64,000 nucleotides of DNA from CAZMGG01 sp964565715 (GTDB lineage Bacteria > Planctomycetota > UBA1135 > UBA2386), in the NCBI GenBank assembly GCA_964565715.1, contig CAZMGG010000008.1, positions 17,925-81,924 on the forward strand, in the 5' to 3' direction. The notes below the pieces were generated by a model, which did no database searches, was not told the origin of the DNA, and was given only the letters and a program-made list of their open reading frames with translations. The position numbers were made by a program, and so were the translations under genes. This document shows, piece by piece, positions 9,078-17,314 of the stretch. How positions within the stretch are numbered: the first letter of the stretch is position 1; each line of letters begins with the position of its first letter.

Positions 9078-9092
9078 GCCCGGACGCCGGGC
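9078..9092 (+). terminator. Weak GC hairpin after kdpE
   Basis: GCCCGG-ACG-CCGGGC is a perfect 6-bp stem with a 3-base loop, 28 bases after the kdpE stop. No T-run follows, so it is only a weak candidate terminator. Confidence 0.25.
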
Positions 9093-9497
9093 GTGGTCGC
9101 CACCTCGTGATGAATGGGATCGAGCGATCCCGGCCGACGTTACGTCGCACACGTTCTCACGCGTTTCCAGTCGGTCTTGGAACTACCAAACCAATGGATG
9201 GAGACCATGACCAGAGCTCACCCCCTCGAGAAGGAGAGCTGCCCTGTCGGGCGATCGCCGTCGATGGCTGTAGAGCTTGTCGCGCTGTCCTTGTGTACGG
9301 CTGCGAATCGAGTCGCGCTTGGTCGCGGATGCTCGCTCCGGGTCGCACGACTACCACGAAACACGCGAGATCGGGCAAGATCAGGGGTGACTGCTTGCGA
9401 CTCGGCGGCTCGTCGCTAATCTTTGTAGACACGCCATCTACGGTTGCTCCAACGAGATGCGGCAGCCAGCCATTCGCTTCCCCGGAGCCGATGGGGT

Positions 9498-9534
9498 GCA
9501 GGGGGTCGGAGGTTCAAATCCTCTCGCTCCCACC
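9498..9534 (+). pseudogene. tRNA 3'-end fragment (possible attachment-site remnant)
   Basis: The T-arm is intact: stem GGAGG (9508-9512), loop TTCAAAT, stem CCTCT (9520-9524), followed by a 7-base acceptor strand CGCTCCC, discriminator A and CC. The matching 5' acceptor (GGGAGCG) and a D-arm are absent where they should lie, and the anticodon stem does not pair, so tRNA likeness begins only around 9498. A lone tRNA 3' end is the classic footprint left by tRNA-targeting integrases. Amino-acid identity cannot be assigned. Confidence 0.6.
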
Positions 9535-9611
9535 TTTCTTCTTCTCCTGCCCTTCGCGCACACATGTCGAACGGCCAACGCAGGCTGGCCTGCAGGGTTG
9601 CGCAGACCCCA

Positions 9612-11243
9612 ATGCACCCAGCCGTCGTAGTCCTGCTCGCTGTCGCGCTGCTTGTTGTCGCGGTGGTGGTCGTGCGCTCCCGATCTGACGGGAGGAGTCC
9701 AGCGGCAACGCGCGGGGCGGTGGCTCGCCCGCCGTCGATCTACGAGCAGATCCGGGATCAACTACGAGCGTCACCGGATGGGCCGCTGAGTGTGGACCTC
9801 CGCACGGACGACCCTGCCATCGAGGGTCAGGTGCGCTTCGCACCAGGCGCCATGGATGCCCTGTTCGGGGCCGGTGAAGGAGGCGCAGAGTGGAAGAAGG
9901 TCCTCGACGTCATCCGGCGAATGGGTCGGGGCAAGGCCTTGGACTGGGCCGCCCTGGACGCTGTGACGGCCGAGGCGCCGACGGCGAGCAACGTGGACGC
10001 ACTGATCGACCAGCTTCGCAAGAGTGACGTGACCCAGGGGGTGAAGGATCGATTCTGGGAGCTTGCGCAGAAGTCACGGCGGATCGAGTCCGTCAAGTGG
10101 GGCATTGCCATCGGCGGAATCGGGCTCCGGCCAGACGAACTCGAGCCCCTTGTCGTCCTCGCCCATCATGCCGAGTTCACCCTGTACGCGGCGCATGTCC
10201 TGATGCGCGAGGGAGTGCGAGAGCCGCGCTATCGCCGCAAGCTCGTCGACCTCCTGCCGCGCGCACGGCAGTGGGGAGTGATCCGCCTCATCGACTACAT
10301 CGTGCAGAGCGACGACCTGATTGCCGACAGGGAGGTGCAGCGGGACGTGCTCATCCATGGGATGGAGAACAACGATGGCATTCCGATGGAAGTGGCATTC
10401 ACCATCGCCAAGGCCGTCGATGTTCGCGGCTTCATCGACGCCTGCCGAGCCGACGACGGGTTGCGTCGCGCGGTCTCCTACCTGATGGACTCGCTGCTGA
10501 CCGAGCCGATACCTCGCGGCGGTCTCCGCGACCTTCCTGGCTGGGAAGGCCTCTATGATGCGTGGGTTGAGTTCCTGGAGCAGTGCGCGCCTGACGTGAG
10601 GCTCCTCGGTTCGCTACGAAGCCTGCGCCAGTTCCTGGACGATGACCGCTTGGAATGGAGTCGAAGAGGCCTGGAGCGGGATCGGATCGAGCGACTGTGG
10701 AGCACGAAGTTCTCCATGGAGACCCTTCGCAAGGGACTGGACGACGAGCGCGATCGCTGGCGGGCCCTGCAGATCATCGAGGAGCAGGGCGCGCGTGAAC
10801 TCCTGCCTCACGTGCGGCAGGCGCACTCGATGACGCCGGACTACAGCACCATCTGCGTGCTCGCGAAGATCGGCGGCGAGGAGGATCTGGAAGCCCTGCG
10901 CGCATCGATCGGCAGGCTCGTAGACATCGAAGCTCGCAAGCACATCCCCCTGAGCCGGCAGAACGTGTTCGGTCCGGAGCACAAGAACTCGATGGAGTAC
11001 GGCCAGATCGTTCGTGCGATGGCGCGCCTCGCCACTCGTGATGCCGTCAACACGATCAAGCGGGCGCTGATCGACTACGACCCGTACGTCCGGGCGGCGG
11101 GCTGCGACGCGGTCGCCAACCTGAGAGCCGATCTCATCGACGACGAGATCCGGGCTGCCGTGCGTTCCCGCCTCGGCGACGCGCCGCCATACGTTGCGGA
11201 GTCTGCGCGCAACGCAGCCCGCGCCCACGACATCCGGGACTGA
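9612..11243 (+). CDS. Membrane-anchored HEAT-repeat-like protein
   Basis: 543 residues from ATG 9612, chosen over an in-frame ATG at 9564 because it starts directly with a transmembrane anchor (MHPAVVVLLAVALLVVAVVVV) and because the upstream part overlaps the tRNA-fragment zone. The remainder is helical and soluble. The C-terminal 200 residues show HEAT-like helix pairs (RWRALQIIEEQGARELLPHVRQA, EEDLEALRASIGRL, YVRAAGCDAVANLRAD, APPYVAESARNAARAH). Such repeats are usually protein-protein scaffolds. No catalytic motif is visible. Orientation follows kdp, but a 560-base gap separates them. Function unknown. Confidence 0.65.
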   Translation: MHPAVVVLLAVALLVVAVVVVRSRSDGRSPAATRGAVARPPSIYEQIRDQLRASPDGPLSVDLRTDDPAIEGQVRFAPGAMDALFGAGEGGAEWKKVLDVIRRMGRGKALDWAALDAVTAEAPTASNVDALIDQLRKSDVTQGVKDRFWELAQKSRRIESVKWGIAIGGIGLRPDELEPLVVLAHHAEFTLYAAHVLMREGVREPRYRRKLVDLLPRARQWGVIRLIDYIVQSDDLIADREVQRDVLIHGMENNDGIPMEVAFTIAKAVDVRGFIDACRADDGLRRAVSYLMDSLLTEPIPRGGLRDLPGWEGLYDAWVEFLEQCAPDVRLLGSLRSLRQFLDDDRLEWSRRGLERDRIERLWSTKFSMETLRKGLDDERDRWRALQIIEEQGARELLPHVRQAHSMTPDYSTICVLAKIGGEEDLEALRASIGRLVDIEARKHIPLSRQNVFGPEHKNSMEYGQIVRAMARLATRDAVNTIKRALIDYDPYVRAAGCDAVANLRADLIDDEIRAAVRSRLGDAPPYVAESARNAARAHDIRD

Positions 11244-11256
11244 TCGGGCACTTGCT

Positions 11257-12735
11257 TCACCGCGGGATCCGGTTGAGGGTGTAGCAGGCCCACGAGTGCA
11301 GCAGCGGCGCCCCATCCGCACTGCGCACGCCGGAACAGTCGATGTCGTGCACGTGGCCTTCGACGAGGCCCTGCACCACCAGCCGCACGCCCAGCCGATC
11401 CTCGTCCAGCGTCGCCGCCGTCACGATCGGCGTCGTCTCGTCCACCTCGGGGCTGCCGTAGGACTCCTGATACACATGCGTGTAGCTGCGCAGGCGATAG
11501 CTCGCCGTCGACGTCGCGGTCGCCGCATCCACCGGCTTCGTGAAGCGGACCTGGAAGCCGTCGGGCCGGGCCGACACCCGCAGCAGCTCGAACGGGACCA
11601 CGCCCGTGTACTCGATGCGTTCGAGGATGTGCCGCTTGTTGCCGCGGACCGGCCAGCCGCGATTGGTGCCACCGGTGACCAGGTACCCATTCTCGGCGAA
11701 CTCGATGGCGAGCACGCCATTGCCGAGCCCCTCGCGGAACGGATGGCAGCAGCCCTGCCAGACGCCGTCGACCTGCTCGGTGGTGGCCCGCATGACGAGG
11801 CTCAGGCTGTAGTCGGCGACGAACAGCTGGCCGGCAAACGGCCCGAAACGGCCCTGCGTGCGGTCGACGCGGAAGGCGGTGATCGACTGGCCCATGCGCC
11901 GGTAGGGGAACACCACCGCATACGAGTCGAGCTGTTCGATGCGCCGGCTCTCCGCGTGCAGACGCGACCGGTTCCGCGGCTCCAGGGGCCGCGGACCCAG
12001 CTCGCGGCCGAGCGGCAGGTCGTAGGCCGGAAAGCAGATCGGATGGCCCAGGAAGGCGCCGGGGCGGAGGTGCTTGAGGGAGCACGAGCCGTTCCACGGG
12101 CCCTGGCTCTCGACGTAGAACATCGCGCCGGTCTCGTTCGGGCCGACGCCGCCGGCGCTGCGGATGCCGCTGGCGATGGGGATGGTCCGCCGATCGGCGG
12201 TGACCTGGAAGGCGAAGCCGCGGTAGGGCGCCTTGTAGTGATAGGAATCGGAGAGGCCGAGCACGACGTAGACGCTGCCGTCGGGCTGCACCCCCGAGCC
12301 CCAGGCGAACTCGTGGTAGTGGGCGAAGCCCCAGACGTCGCTCAGGTTCTCGAACCGGTCGGCGCGGCCGTCCTCGTCCCGATCGGTGATGCGGGTCAGC
12401 TCGGTCTGCTGGGTGGCGTAGAAGGCGCCGTCGTGGAAGCCGAGGCCGAGCACCTCGTCCAGGCCGGTGGCGAAGCGATGGACACGCGGGTCCGGCCGTT
12501 CGTCGAAGGCGCCGTCGACGATCAGGATCTCGCCGCGGCGGGTGCCGATGGCGAGACGGTTGCCCGGCAGCAGGCACATGCTGCCGGCCTCGAGGGCCAG
12601 CTCGGCGGGGATCGGCAGCTCGACGATGCGGTAGTGGGCGGCCTCGGCGGGGCCGGTGCCCCAGGCGCCGCCGAGTTCCTGGGCGTGCAGGGCCGCAGGC
12701 AGCAGCAGTGCCATGCCGGCGACGACGGCCCTCAT
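11257..12735 (-). CDS. Secreted glucose/sorbosone-dehydrogenase-like beta-propeller
   Basis: 492 residues. The ATG at 12735 overlaps the stop of the upstream cytochrome gene (ATGA) and sits behind a GGAGGAAGG ribosome-binding site, so the start is firm. A signal peptide (MRAVVAGMALLLPAALHAQ) precedes a propeller with blades such as LEAGSMCLLPGNRLAIGTRRG, GLDEVLGLGFHDGAFYATQ and RITDRDEDGRADRFENL, a DxDxDG calcium-like loop. The C-terminal part, FELLRVSARPDGFQVRFTKPVD, is a beta-sandwich found after propellers in large planctomycete/verrucomicrobial heme proteins. It probably oxidises a sugar or alcohol in the periplasm and passes electrons to the coupled cytochrome; substrate and cofactor are unknown. 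Confidence 0.7.
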   Translation of the reverse strand: MRAVVAGMALLLPAALHAQELGGAWGTGPAEAAHYRIVELPIPAELALEAGSMCLLPGNRLAIGTRRGEILIVDGAFDERPDPRVHRFATGLDEVLGLGFHDGAFYATQQTELTRITDRDEDGRADRFENLSDVWGFAHYHEFAWGSGVQPDGSVYVVLGLSDSYHYKAPYRGFAFQVTADRRTIPIASGIRSAGGVGPNETGAMFYVESQGPWNGSCSLKHLRPGAFLGHPICFPAYDLPLGRELGPRPLEPRNRSRLHAESRRIEQLDSYAVVFPYRRMGQSITAFRVDRTQGRFGPFAGQLFVADYSLSLVMRATTEQVDGVWQGCCHPFREGLGNGVLAIEFAENGYLVTGGTNRGWPVRGNKRHILERIEYTGVVPFELLRVSARPDGFQVRFTKPVDAATATSTASYRLRSYTHVYQESYGSPEVDETTPIVTAATLDEDRLGVRLVVQGLVEGHVHDIDCSGVRSADGAPLLHSWACYTLNRIPR

Positions 12736-15029
12736 CGACCTTCCTCCTGCCAGCGGTAGTCGAGGGTGAAGCGAAGGCCGGCGGGCGAGGCGCCGAACGG
12801 CAGGCGCAGCTCCCGGGCGTCCTGGCCCTCGATCACCGCGATCGTGGCCGGCGCGTCCGGGCAGTGCACCAGCAGCGTCGCGCCGACGCGCGTCGTGTGC
12901 TGATCGATGCCCTCGATGCGGACGTTCCGCGCGGCCAGGAACCAGAGGGATGCAGCGGGTCCGGTCAGGCGCAGCGTGCGCCGCAGGATGGTCGCGCCGT
13001 CGGTGCCCGGCAACGGCTGCGTCGTGTCCTCCACCGTGACCGCACCGGCGGTGTAGCGGAAGGTCGGGCCTCCGCCGTCGCCGAGGTCGTAGCCGAGCCA
13101 GCGATCGCCGCGGTCGCGGCGCGTGGCCGACGGCCAGGGCAGGTCGGGGCGGTCGAGCGCCGCGAAGGCGGGGCCGTTGGGCAGTTCGGCCCGGCGGTTG
13201 GAGAGGATCTGCGCCGCGCCGCTGCCCTGGGACGTCCACACCGGCCGGGTGTCGAGGAAGCGGCCCCACCAGACCTGGTTCAGCGCGAGGTTCTCGGCAT
13301 CGAAGGTCAGGCTGACGCCGCCCGGATGGCCGACCGCGATGGCGCGCTTGCCGGCGCCCTGGACGCTGCGGCGCAGCAGGATCGTCTCGTCGCGCACGAC
13401 CAGCTCGATGGGCGGTGCGCGCAGGCCGTCCGGCTTGCGCACGTTGCGACCCTCGGCGAGGTAGTGCCAGAGGCCGGCGATCTGCCGCGCCGCGTCGCCG
13501 TCGGCGATGCCCGGCCGGGTCGAGCGACCGTCGGGGAAGAAGTGCGGCATCAGCGTGTTCGGCTTGAAGCGGAACGGGTCGCGCAGGTAGCGGGCGAACC
13601 ACTCGGGGCGCAGCCGCTCGCCGGTGGTGTGCACGAGGTCGATCGCGCCCATCGCGCCGGCCTGTTCCCCGGCGAAGAGGTGGCAGGAGATGCAGTTCAT
13701 GCCGCGTTCGCCGGTGATCTGGCGACCGATCTCGAGCACCGCGTTGGCCGCCTCGCGGTCGGCCGGCAGGGGGAGCACCTCGTCGCCGGGCACCGCGTCC
13801 ACCGCATCCACGGCGGCGAGCTGGTCGGCGAGCTGCCCGCCCAGATCCGGACCGAAGCCCGGCATCCGCGTCTGCAGATAGGGGCGCTCGCGCTGGCCGT
13901 GGGCGATGGTGCGGGCGAGCCACGGCCGCTGCAGCCTGGCGCCGACGCCGGAGAGGTCGGGCGGGATCCGGCCATCGTCGCCCAGGTTCGGCTCGTCCGT
14001 GCCGAACAGGCCGAGCCGCGGCGTGAGCGCATCGATGCCGTCCCGCCGGTGACACGCGAGGCAGCGTCGGGATGCGAGCTGCTGCAGGACGAGCGCGGGG
14101 CCGGTGGGCGGCGGATCATCCGGCGCCAGTGCGGCCCGCAGGTCGTCGCGTTGCCCGGGGGACAGCGCGTAGTGGGGCCAGGGGCCGGCGCCGCCCGACA
14201 GGCAGCCGCGCCGCGGGTCGAGGCCGGCCAGCGGCGGCGGCGTGGCCACGTCGACGCGCTCGGGGTCGGGCAGGGCGTGGCACGCGGCGCAGCGGAGCGC
14301 GGCGAACAGGGCCCGGCCGGCCGGCACCAACGCCGCATCGATCGCCTCGGCCGGTGGCGCCGGCGGTCCGCCCTGGCCCAGCAGGTGCTGGCTGAGGTCC
14401 TCGGCTTCGGCGGGGGCGAGGGCGAAGTCCGGCATCCGGCGGCTGGGACGGGCGACGTGGGGCGCCAGCAGGAAGGCGCGCAGCGTGGCGGTCGTGTACT
14501 TCCTGGTCAGGTGCGGGAAGGGGGTGGCCTCGCCGTGGCAGGCGCGGCAGCCGATCCGTCCGAACAGGTCGGCGCCGCGCGCCGCCGCCGTCGGATCGTG
14601 GGGCGCGTCGGCGAGCGGGCCCGACCCCGTGTGGGAGCGCAGGTAGTGCGCGAGAGCCGCGGCGGCGGCCGGCCGTTCGGCCGCGTCGAGGCCGCGCAGG
14701 AGGTCCGGCATGGTCGTGCCGGGCTCGGTGGTCAGCGGTGCGGCGAGGAACGGGGCGAGATAGCTGCTGGCGACGCGTCCGCCCAGCGTCGCGAGGTCGG
14801 GACCGGGGGCCGCCGCGATCGGCTGGTCGCCCGGATCGTGGCAGGCGACGCAACCCAGTTCGCCGAGCAGGACGCGGCCCCGCACGAGCGCCGGCAGCCC
14901 GGCGGCGTCGAGGCCGGCGAGCACCGGCGGCGCCGCAGGCGTGGGATCGTCGCTGTCGCCCGCTGCGCAGGCGGCGAGCGTCAGCACCAGGGCCGCGCAT
15001 GATCGCGGGGCGAGCATGGGAACGAGCAT
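12732..15029 (-). CDS. Penta-heme c-type cytochrome lipoprotein with C-terminal beta-sandwich
   Basis: About 765 residues. The start is ATG 15029, with 15017 a close alternative; both give a lipoprotein signal ending in LAAC (Cys21). Five CxxCH heme sites are visible: CVACH (about residue 60), CRACH (161), CAACH (247), CLACH (323) and CISCH (446). Each is in a separate cytochrome-c-like unit with a later Met or Pro-rich ligand region such as RMPDF or TLMPHFF. Residues beyond about 520 form a heme-free beta-rich domain (LTFDAENLALNQVWWGRFLD) resembling DUF6797-type modules. Its stop overlaps the start of the propeller gene by four bases, so the two are made in fixed ratio, pointing to a periplasmic dehydrogenase-cytochrome pair. 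Confidence 0.75.
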   Translation of the reverse strand: MLVPMLAPRSCAALVLTLAACAAGDSDDPTPAAPPVLAGLDAAGLPALVRGRVLLGELGCVACHDPGDQPIAAAPGPDLATLGGRVASSYLAPFLAAPLTTEPGTTMPDLLRGLDAAERPAAAAALAHYLRSHTGSGPLADAPHDPTAAARGADLFGRIGCRACHGEATPFPHLTRKYTTATLRAFLLAPHVARPSRRMPDFALAPAEAEDLSQHLLGQGGPPAPPAEAIDAALVPAGRALFAALRCAACHALPDPERVDVATPPPLAGLDPRRGCLSGGAGPWPHYALSPGQRDDLRAALAPDDPPPTGPALVLQQLASRRCLACHRRDGIDALTPRLGLFGTDEPNLGDDGRIPPDLSGVGARLQRPWLARTIAHGQRERPYLQTRMPGFGPDLGGQLADQLAAVDAVDAVPGDEVLPLPADREAANAVLEIGRQITGERGMNCISCHLFAGEQAGAMGAIDLVHTTGERLRPEWFARYLRDPFRFKPNTLMPHFFPDGRSTRPGIADGDAARQIAGLWHYLAEGRNVRKPDGLRAPPIELVVRDETILLRRSVQGAGKRAIAVGHPGGVSLTFDAENLALNQVWWGRFLDTRPVWTSQGSGAAQILSNRRAELPNGPAFAALDRPDLPWPSATRRDRGDRWLGYDLGDGGGPTFRYTAGAVTVEDTTQPLPGTDGATILRRTLRLTGPAASLWFLAARNVRIEGIDQHTTRVGATLLVHCPDAPATIAVIEGQDARELRLPFGASPAGLRFTLDYRWQEEGR

Positions 15030-15119
15030 AGGATCGTCGTCACCTGATCCCAGCGCGCAGGCGCCTGCCGGGAGCGGGCGGGCTTGGCGGCTGTGGACGA
15101 GGCGCGCAGACTTGGGGCC

Positions 15120-15611
15120 ATGCGAACGCTCTCCCGCCCGTTCCTCCGTCTGTTGCTGCCCCTCGTGGGACTGGTCGCCGGGCTGCAGGCCCAGACCCAG
15201 GCGCCGAAGGTCCAGGTGTTCATCCTCATGGGGCAGTCCAACATGGTCGGCTTCGGGCGGATCGCCGATCCCGGCAAGCCGGGCACGTTGGAGCAGCTGT
15301 GCAAGGAGAAGGGCCGCTATCCCCACCTGCGGGCGCCGTTCGTGCTGGCCACCATCGGCTTCGATGGGATGGACCTGAGGGGCCACGGACTCACGGTGTT
15401 CGAGGCGCAGATGGCGGTCAGCGGTGAACGCGGCAAGTACCCGCAGTTCGCCGGCAACGTCCGTTCCATCGATGCCCGGCCGTTCTGGCGCACGAAGGAG
15501 CAGTCACCGAACCAGCGGCAGGGTCACCACTACTGGCACAACGCCGAGACCTACATGGAGGTTGGCGATGCGCTCGGCCGGGCGATGGTGGAACTCCGGA
15601 ACAAGCGCTGA
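15120..15611 (+). CDS. Short SASA/sialate O-acetylesterase-like protein, apparently internally deleted
   Basis: 163 residues with a signal peptide (MRTLSRPFLRLLLPLVGLVAGLQAQ). The nucleophile block VFILMGQSNMVGFG is typical of the SASA/DUF303 SGNH esterase family. The second half (FVLATIGFDGMDL, KYPQFAGNVRSIDARPFW, HHYWHNAETYMEVGDALG) corresponds to the C-terminal end of much longer planctomycete members. The central few hundred residues expected between PGTLEQL...YPHL and RAPFVLATIG are missing, yet the frame is kept. Either this is a degenerated in-frame deletion allele or a naturally short form. The ORF could be extended to GTG 15084, but the signal peptide favours 15120. Confidence 0.6.
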   Translation: MRTLSRPFLRLLLPLVGLVAGLQAQTQAPKVQVFILMGQSNMVGFGRIADPGKPGTLEQLCKEKGRYPHLRAPFVLATIGFDGMDLRGHGLTVFEAQMAVSGERGKYPQFAGNVRSIDARPFWRTKEQSPNQRQGHHYWHNAETYMEVGDALGRAMVELRNKR

Positions 15612-15635
15612 GGCGCGGGCCGGTAACATCGTCGC

Positions 15636-17216
15636 GTGCCCGCCACCCTGCCCCCCAGCATCTTCAACGACGTCGTCGGCCCCGTCATGCGAGGGCCGTC
15701 GAGCTCGCACTCGGCGGCTTCGGTCCGGATCGGCCGGCTCGCTCGCGACCTGTGCGGCGGCCAGCCCGAGCGCGTGCTGGTCGAGTTCGACACCGAGGGG
15801 TCCCTGCCGACCACCCATCAGAGCCAGGGCTCGGACATGGGGCTGTTCGGCGGGTTGCTGGGCTGGGAGGCCGACGACGAACGCCTGCCGGAGTCGGCGG
15901 CCGCCCTGCGTGAGGCGGGCATCGGACTCGAGATCCGCTACGCGGAGCTGCACGATCCGCATCCCAACACCTATCGCCTGACCCTCTGGAAGGCCGGCGT
16001 CGACCACCGGTTGGTCGCCATCTCCACCGGCGGCGGGATGATCGAGGTGATCGGGATCGATGGATCGCCGGTGTCGCTGTTCGGCGACTACGCCGTGACG
16101 ATCCTCGATGTCGCCGGCGATGGGCGTGAAGTGGCGGCAGCGATCGAACGACGCGCATCCTGCGACGCGGTGCAGGTCATCGACCGGCCGACGACCCGCG
16201 TGCTCGTCATGGCACGCGAGATCGTCGCCGACGACGTTCTCGCCGGCCTGCCCGGCGTGCGCCGCGTCCGGCGTCTGCGCCCGGTCCTGCCGGTGCTGTC
16301 GCAGAAGGGCCTGTCGGTGCCCTTCCTGCACGCCGGGGAGCTGCAGGCTGCGGGCGATCCGACGGCGCGCCGTCTGTCGGACTTCGCCATCGACTACGAG
16401 TGCGCCCGGGGCGGCATCGATGCCGGTGCCGTGTTCGCGCAGATGCGGCGGATCCATGGGATCGTCGTCGCCGGCATCCGGCAGGGTCTCGCCGGCACCG
16501 ACTACCGCGATCGCATCCTGCCGCGGCAGAGCCACCGCTTCGCCGACCGGCTGGAACGCGGCGAACTGCTCGAGGGCGGCATCCTCAACCGCACGATCCT
16601 CTACGTGACGGCGTTGATGGAGGTGAAGAGCGCGATGGGCGTCATCGTCGCCGCGCCGACCGCCGGCTCGTGCGCCACGTTCCCGGCCACCTGCGTCGCC
16701 GCCGCCGAGGCGATCGGTGCCGACGAGGAACGGACCCTGCGGGCGATGCTGGCCGCCGGTCTGATCGGCGTGTTCGTGGCGACGCGGTCGAGCTTCGCGG
16801 CCGAGGTGGGCGGCTGCCAGGCGGAGACCGGCGCCGGCGCGGCGATGGCGGCGGCAGCGCTGGTCGAGCTGGCCGGCGGCACCGCGGCCCAGGGGCTGTC
16901 GGCGGCGAGCCAGGCGCTGCAGAACGTGCTGGGCCTGGTCTGCGATCCGATCGCCAACCGCGTCGAGGCGCCGTGCCTCGGCCGGAACGTCGCCGGCGCG
17001 GCCAATGCGCTCGCCTGCGCCAACATGGCGCTGGCCGGCTACGACCACCTGATCCCGCTGGACCAGGTGCTCGACGCCCATCGGCAGATCAGCGAGAACA
17101 TGGCGCGGGAACTGCGCTGCACGGCGCTGGGCGGGTTGTCGGTCACGCCGGCGTCGAAGGCGATCGAGGCGCGGCTGTGCGGCGGCGGCGGCTGTGGCAG
17201 CTGCGGCGTCGGGTAG
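15636..17216 (+). CDS. sdaA: L-serine dehydratase (single-chain, iron-sulfur type)
   Basis: 526 residues, starting at GTG 15636 (MPATLPPSIFNDVVGPVM). The N-terminal beta domain has the GPVMRGPSSSHSAA signature and an ACT-like region; the C-terminal alpha domain carries the cluster cysteines in APTAGSCATFPATC and CDPIANRVEAPCLGRN. The enzyme deaminates L-serine to pyruvate and ammonia in the cytosol using a [4Fe-4S] cluster. The tail CGGGGCGSCGVG adds three cysteines, a Cys-rich ending seen in type-II serine dehydratases. The gene stands 24 bases after the truncated esterase and has no obvious pathway neighbours. Product assignment is firm; the symbol is by family. Confidence 0.93.
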   Translation: MPATLPPSIFNDVVGPVMRGPSSSHSAASVRIGRLARDLCGGQPERVLVEFDTEGSLPTTHQSQGSDMGLFGGLLGWEADDERLPESAAALREAGIGLEIRYAELHDPHPNTYRLTLWKAGVDHRLVAISTGGGMIEVIGIDGSPVSLFGDYAVTILDVAGDGREVAAAIERRASCDAVQVIDRPTTRVLVMAREIVADDVLAGLPGVRRVRRLRPVLPVLSQKGLSVPFLHAGELQAAGDPTARRLSDFAIDYECARGGIDAGAVFAQMRRIHGIVVAGIRQGLAGTDYRDRILPRQSHRFADRLERGELLEGGILNRTILYVTALMEVKSAMGVIVAAPTAGSCATFPATCVAAAEAIGADEERTLRAMLAAGLIGVFVATRSSFAAEVGGCQAETGAGAAMAAAALVELAGGTAAQGLSAASQALQNVLGLVCDPIANRVEAPCLGRNVAGAANALACANMALAGYDHLIPLDQVLDAHRQISENMARELRCTALGGLSVTPASKAIEARLCGGGGCGSCGVG

Positions 17217-17314
17217 CGCCCGCGCGCGGTGCAGGATCCGGGGGAAGATCGTCGCGGTGGGGGCGTCCCACGGCCGCTTCCGCACAGGACCCACCGGATC
17301 CCGGAGACCAGACC

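Larger units (their letters stand above)
9050..9611. other. Non-coding junction between kdp operon and HEAT-like gene
   Basis: About 560 bases with no convincing gene; open frames here change frame across a tRNA fragment. By eye the GC content is lower than on either side. The only recognisable features are a short GC hairpin just after kdpE and a partial tRNA 3' end at 9498-9534. I see no integrase gene and no complete tRNA. Confidence 0.6.

Noticed and set aside
9050..9534. A group I intron or split tRNA to explain the orphan 3' end
   Set aside because: No upstream 5' half able to pair with the acceptor strand was found, and no intron core motifs were evident.
15030..15386. An N-terminal extension of the penta-heme protein up to 15386
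   Set aside because: The extension lies antisense to the esterase gene, and a complete lipoprotein signal starts at 15029 or 15017.
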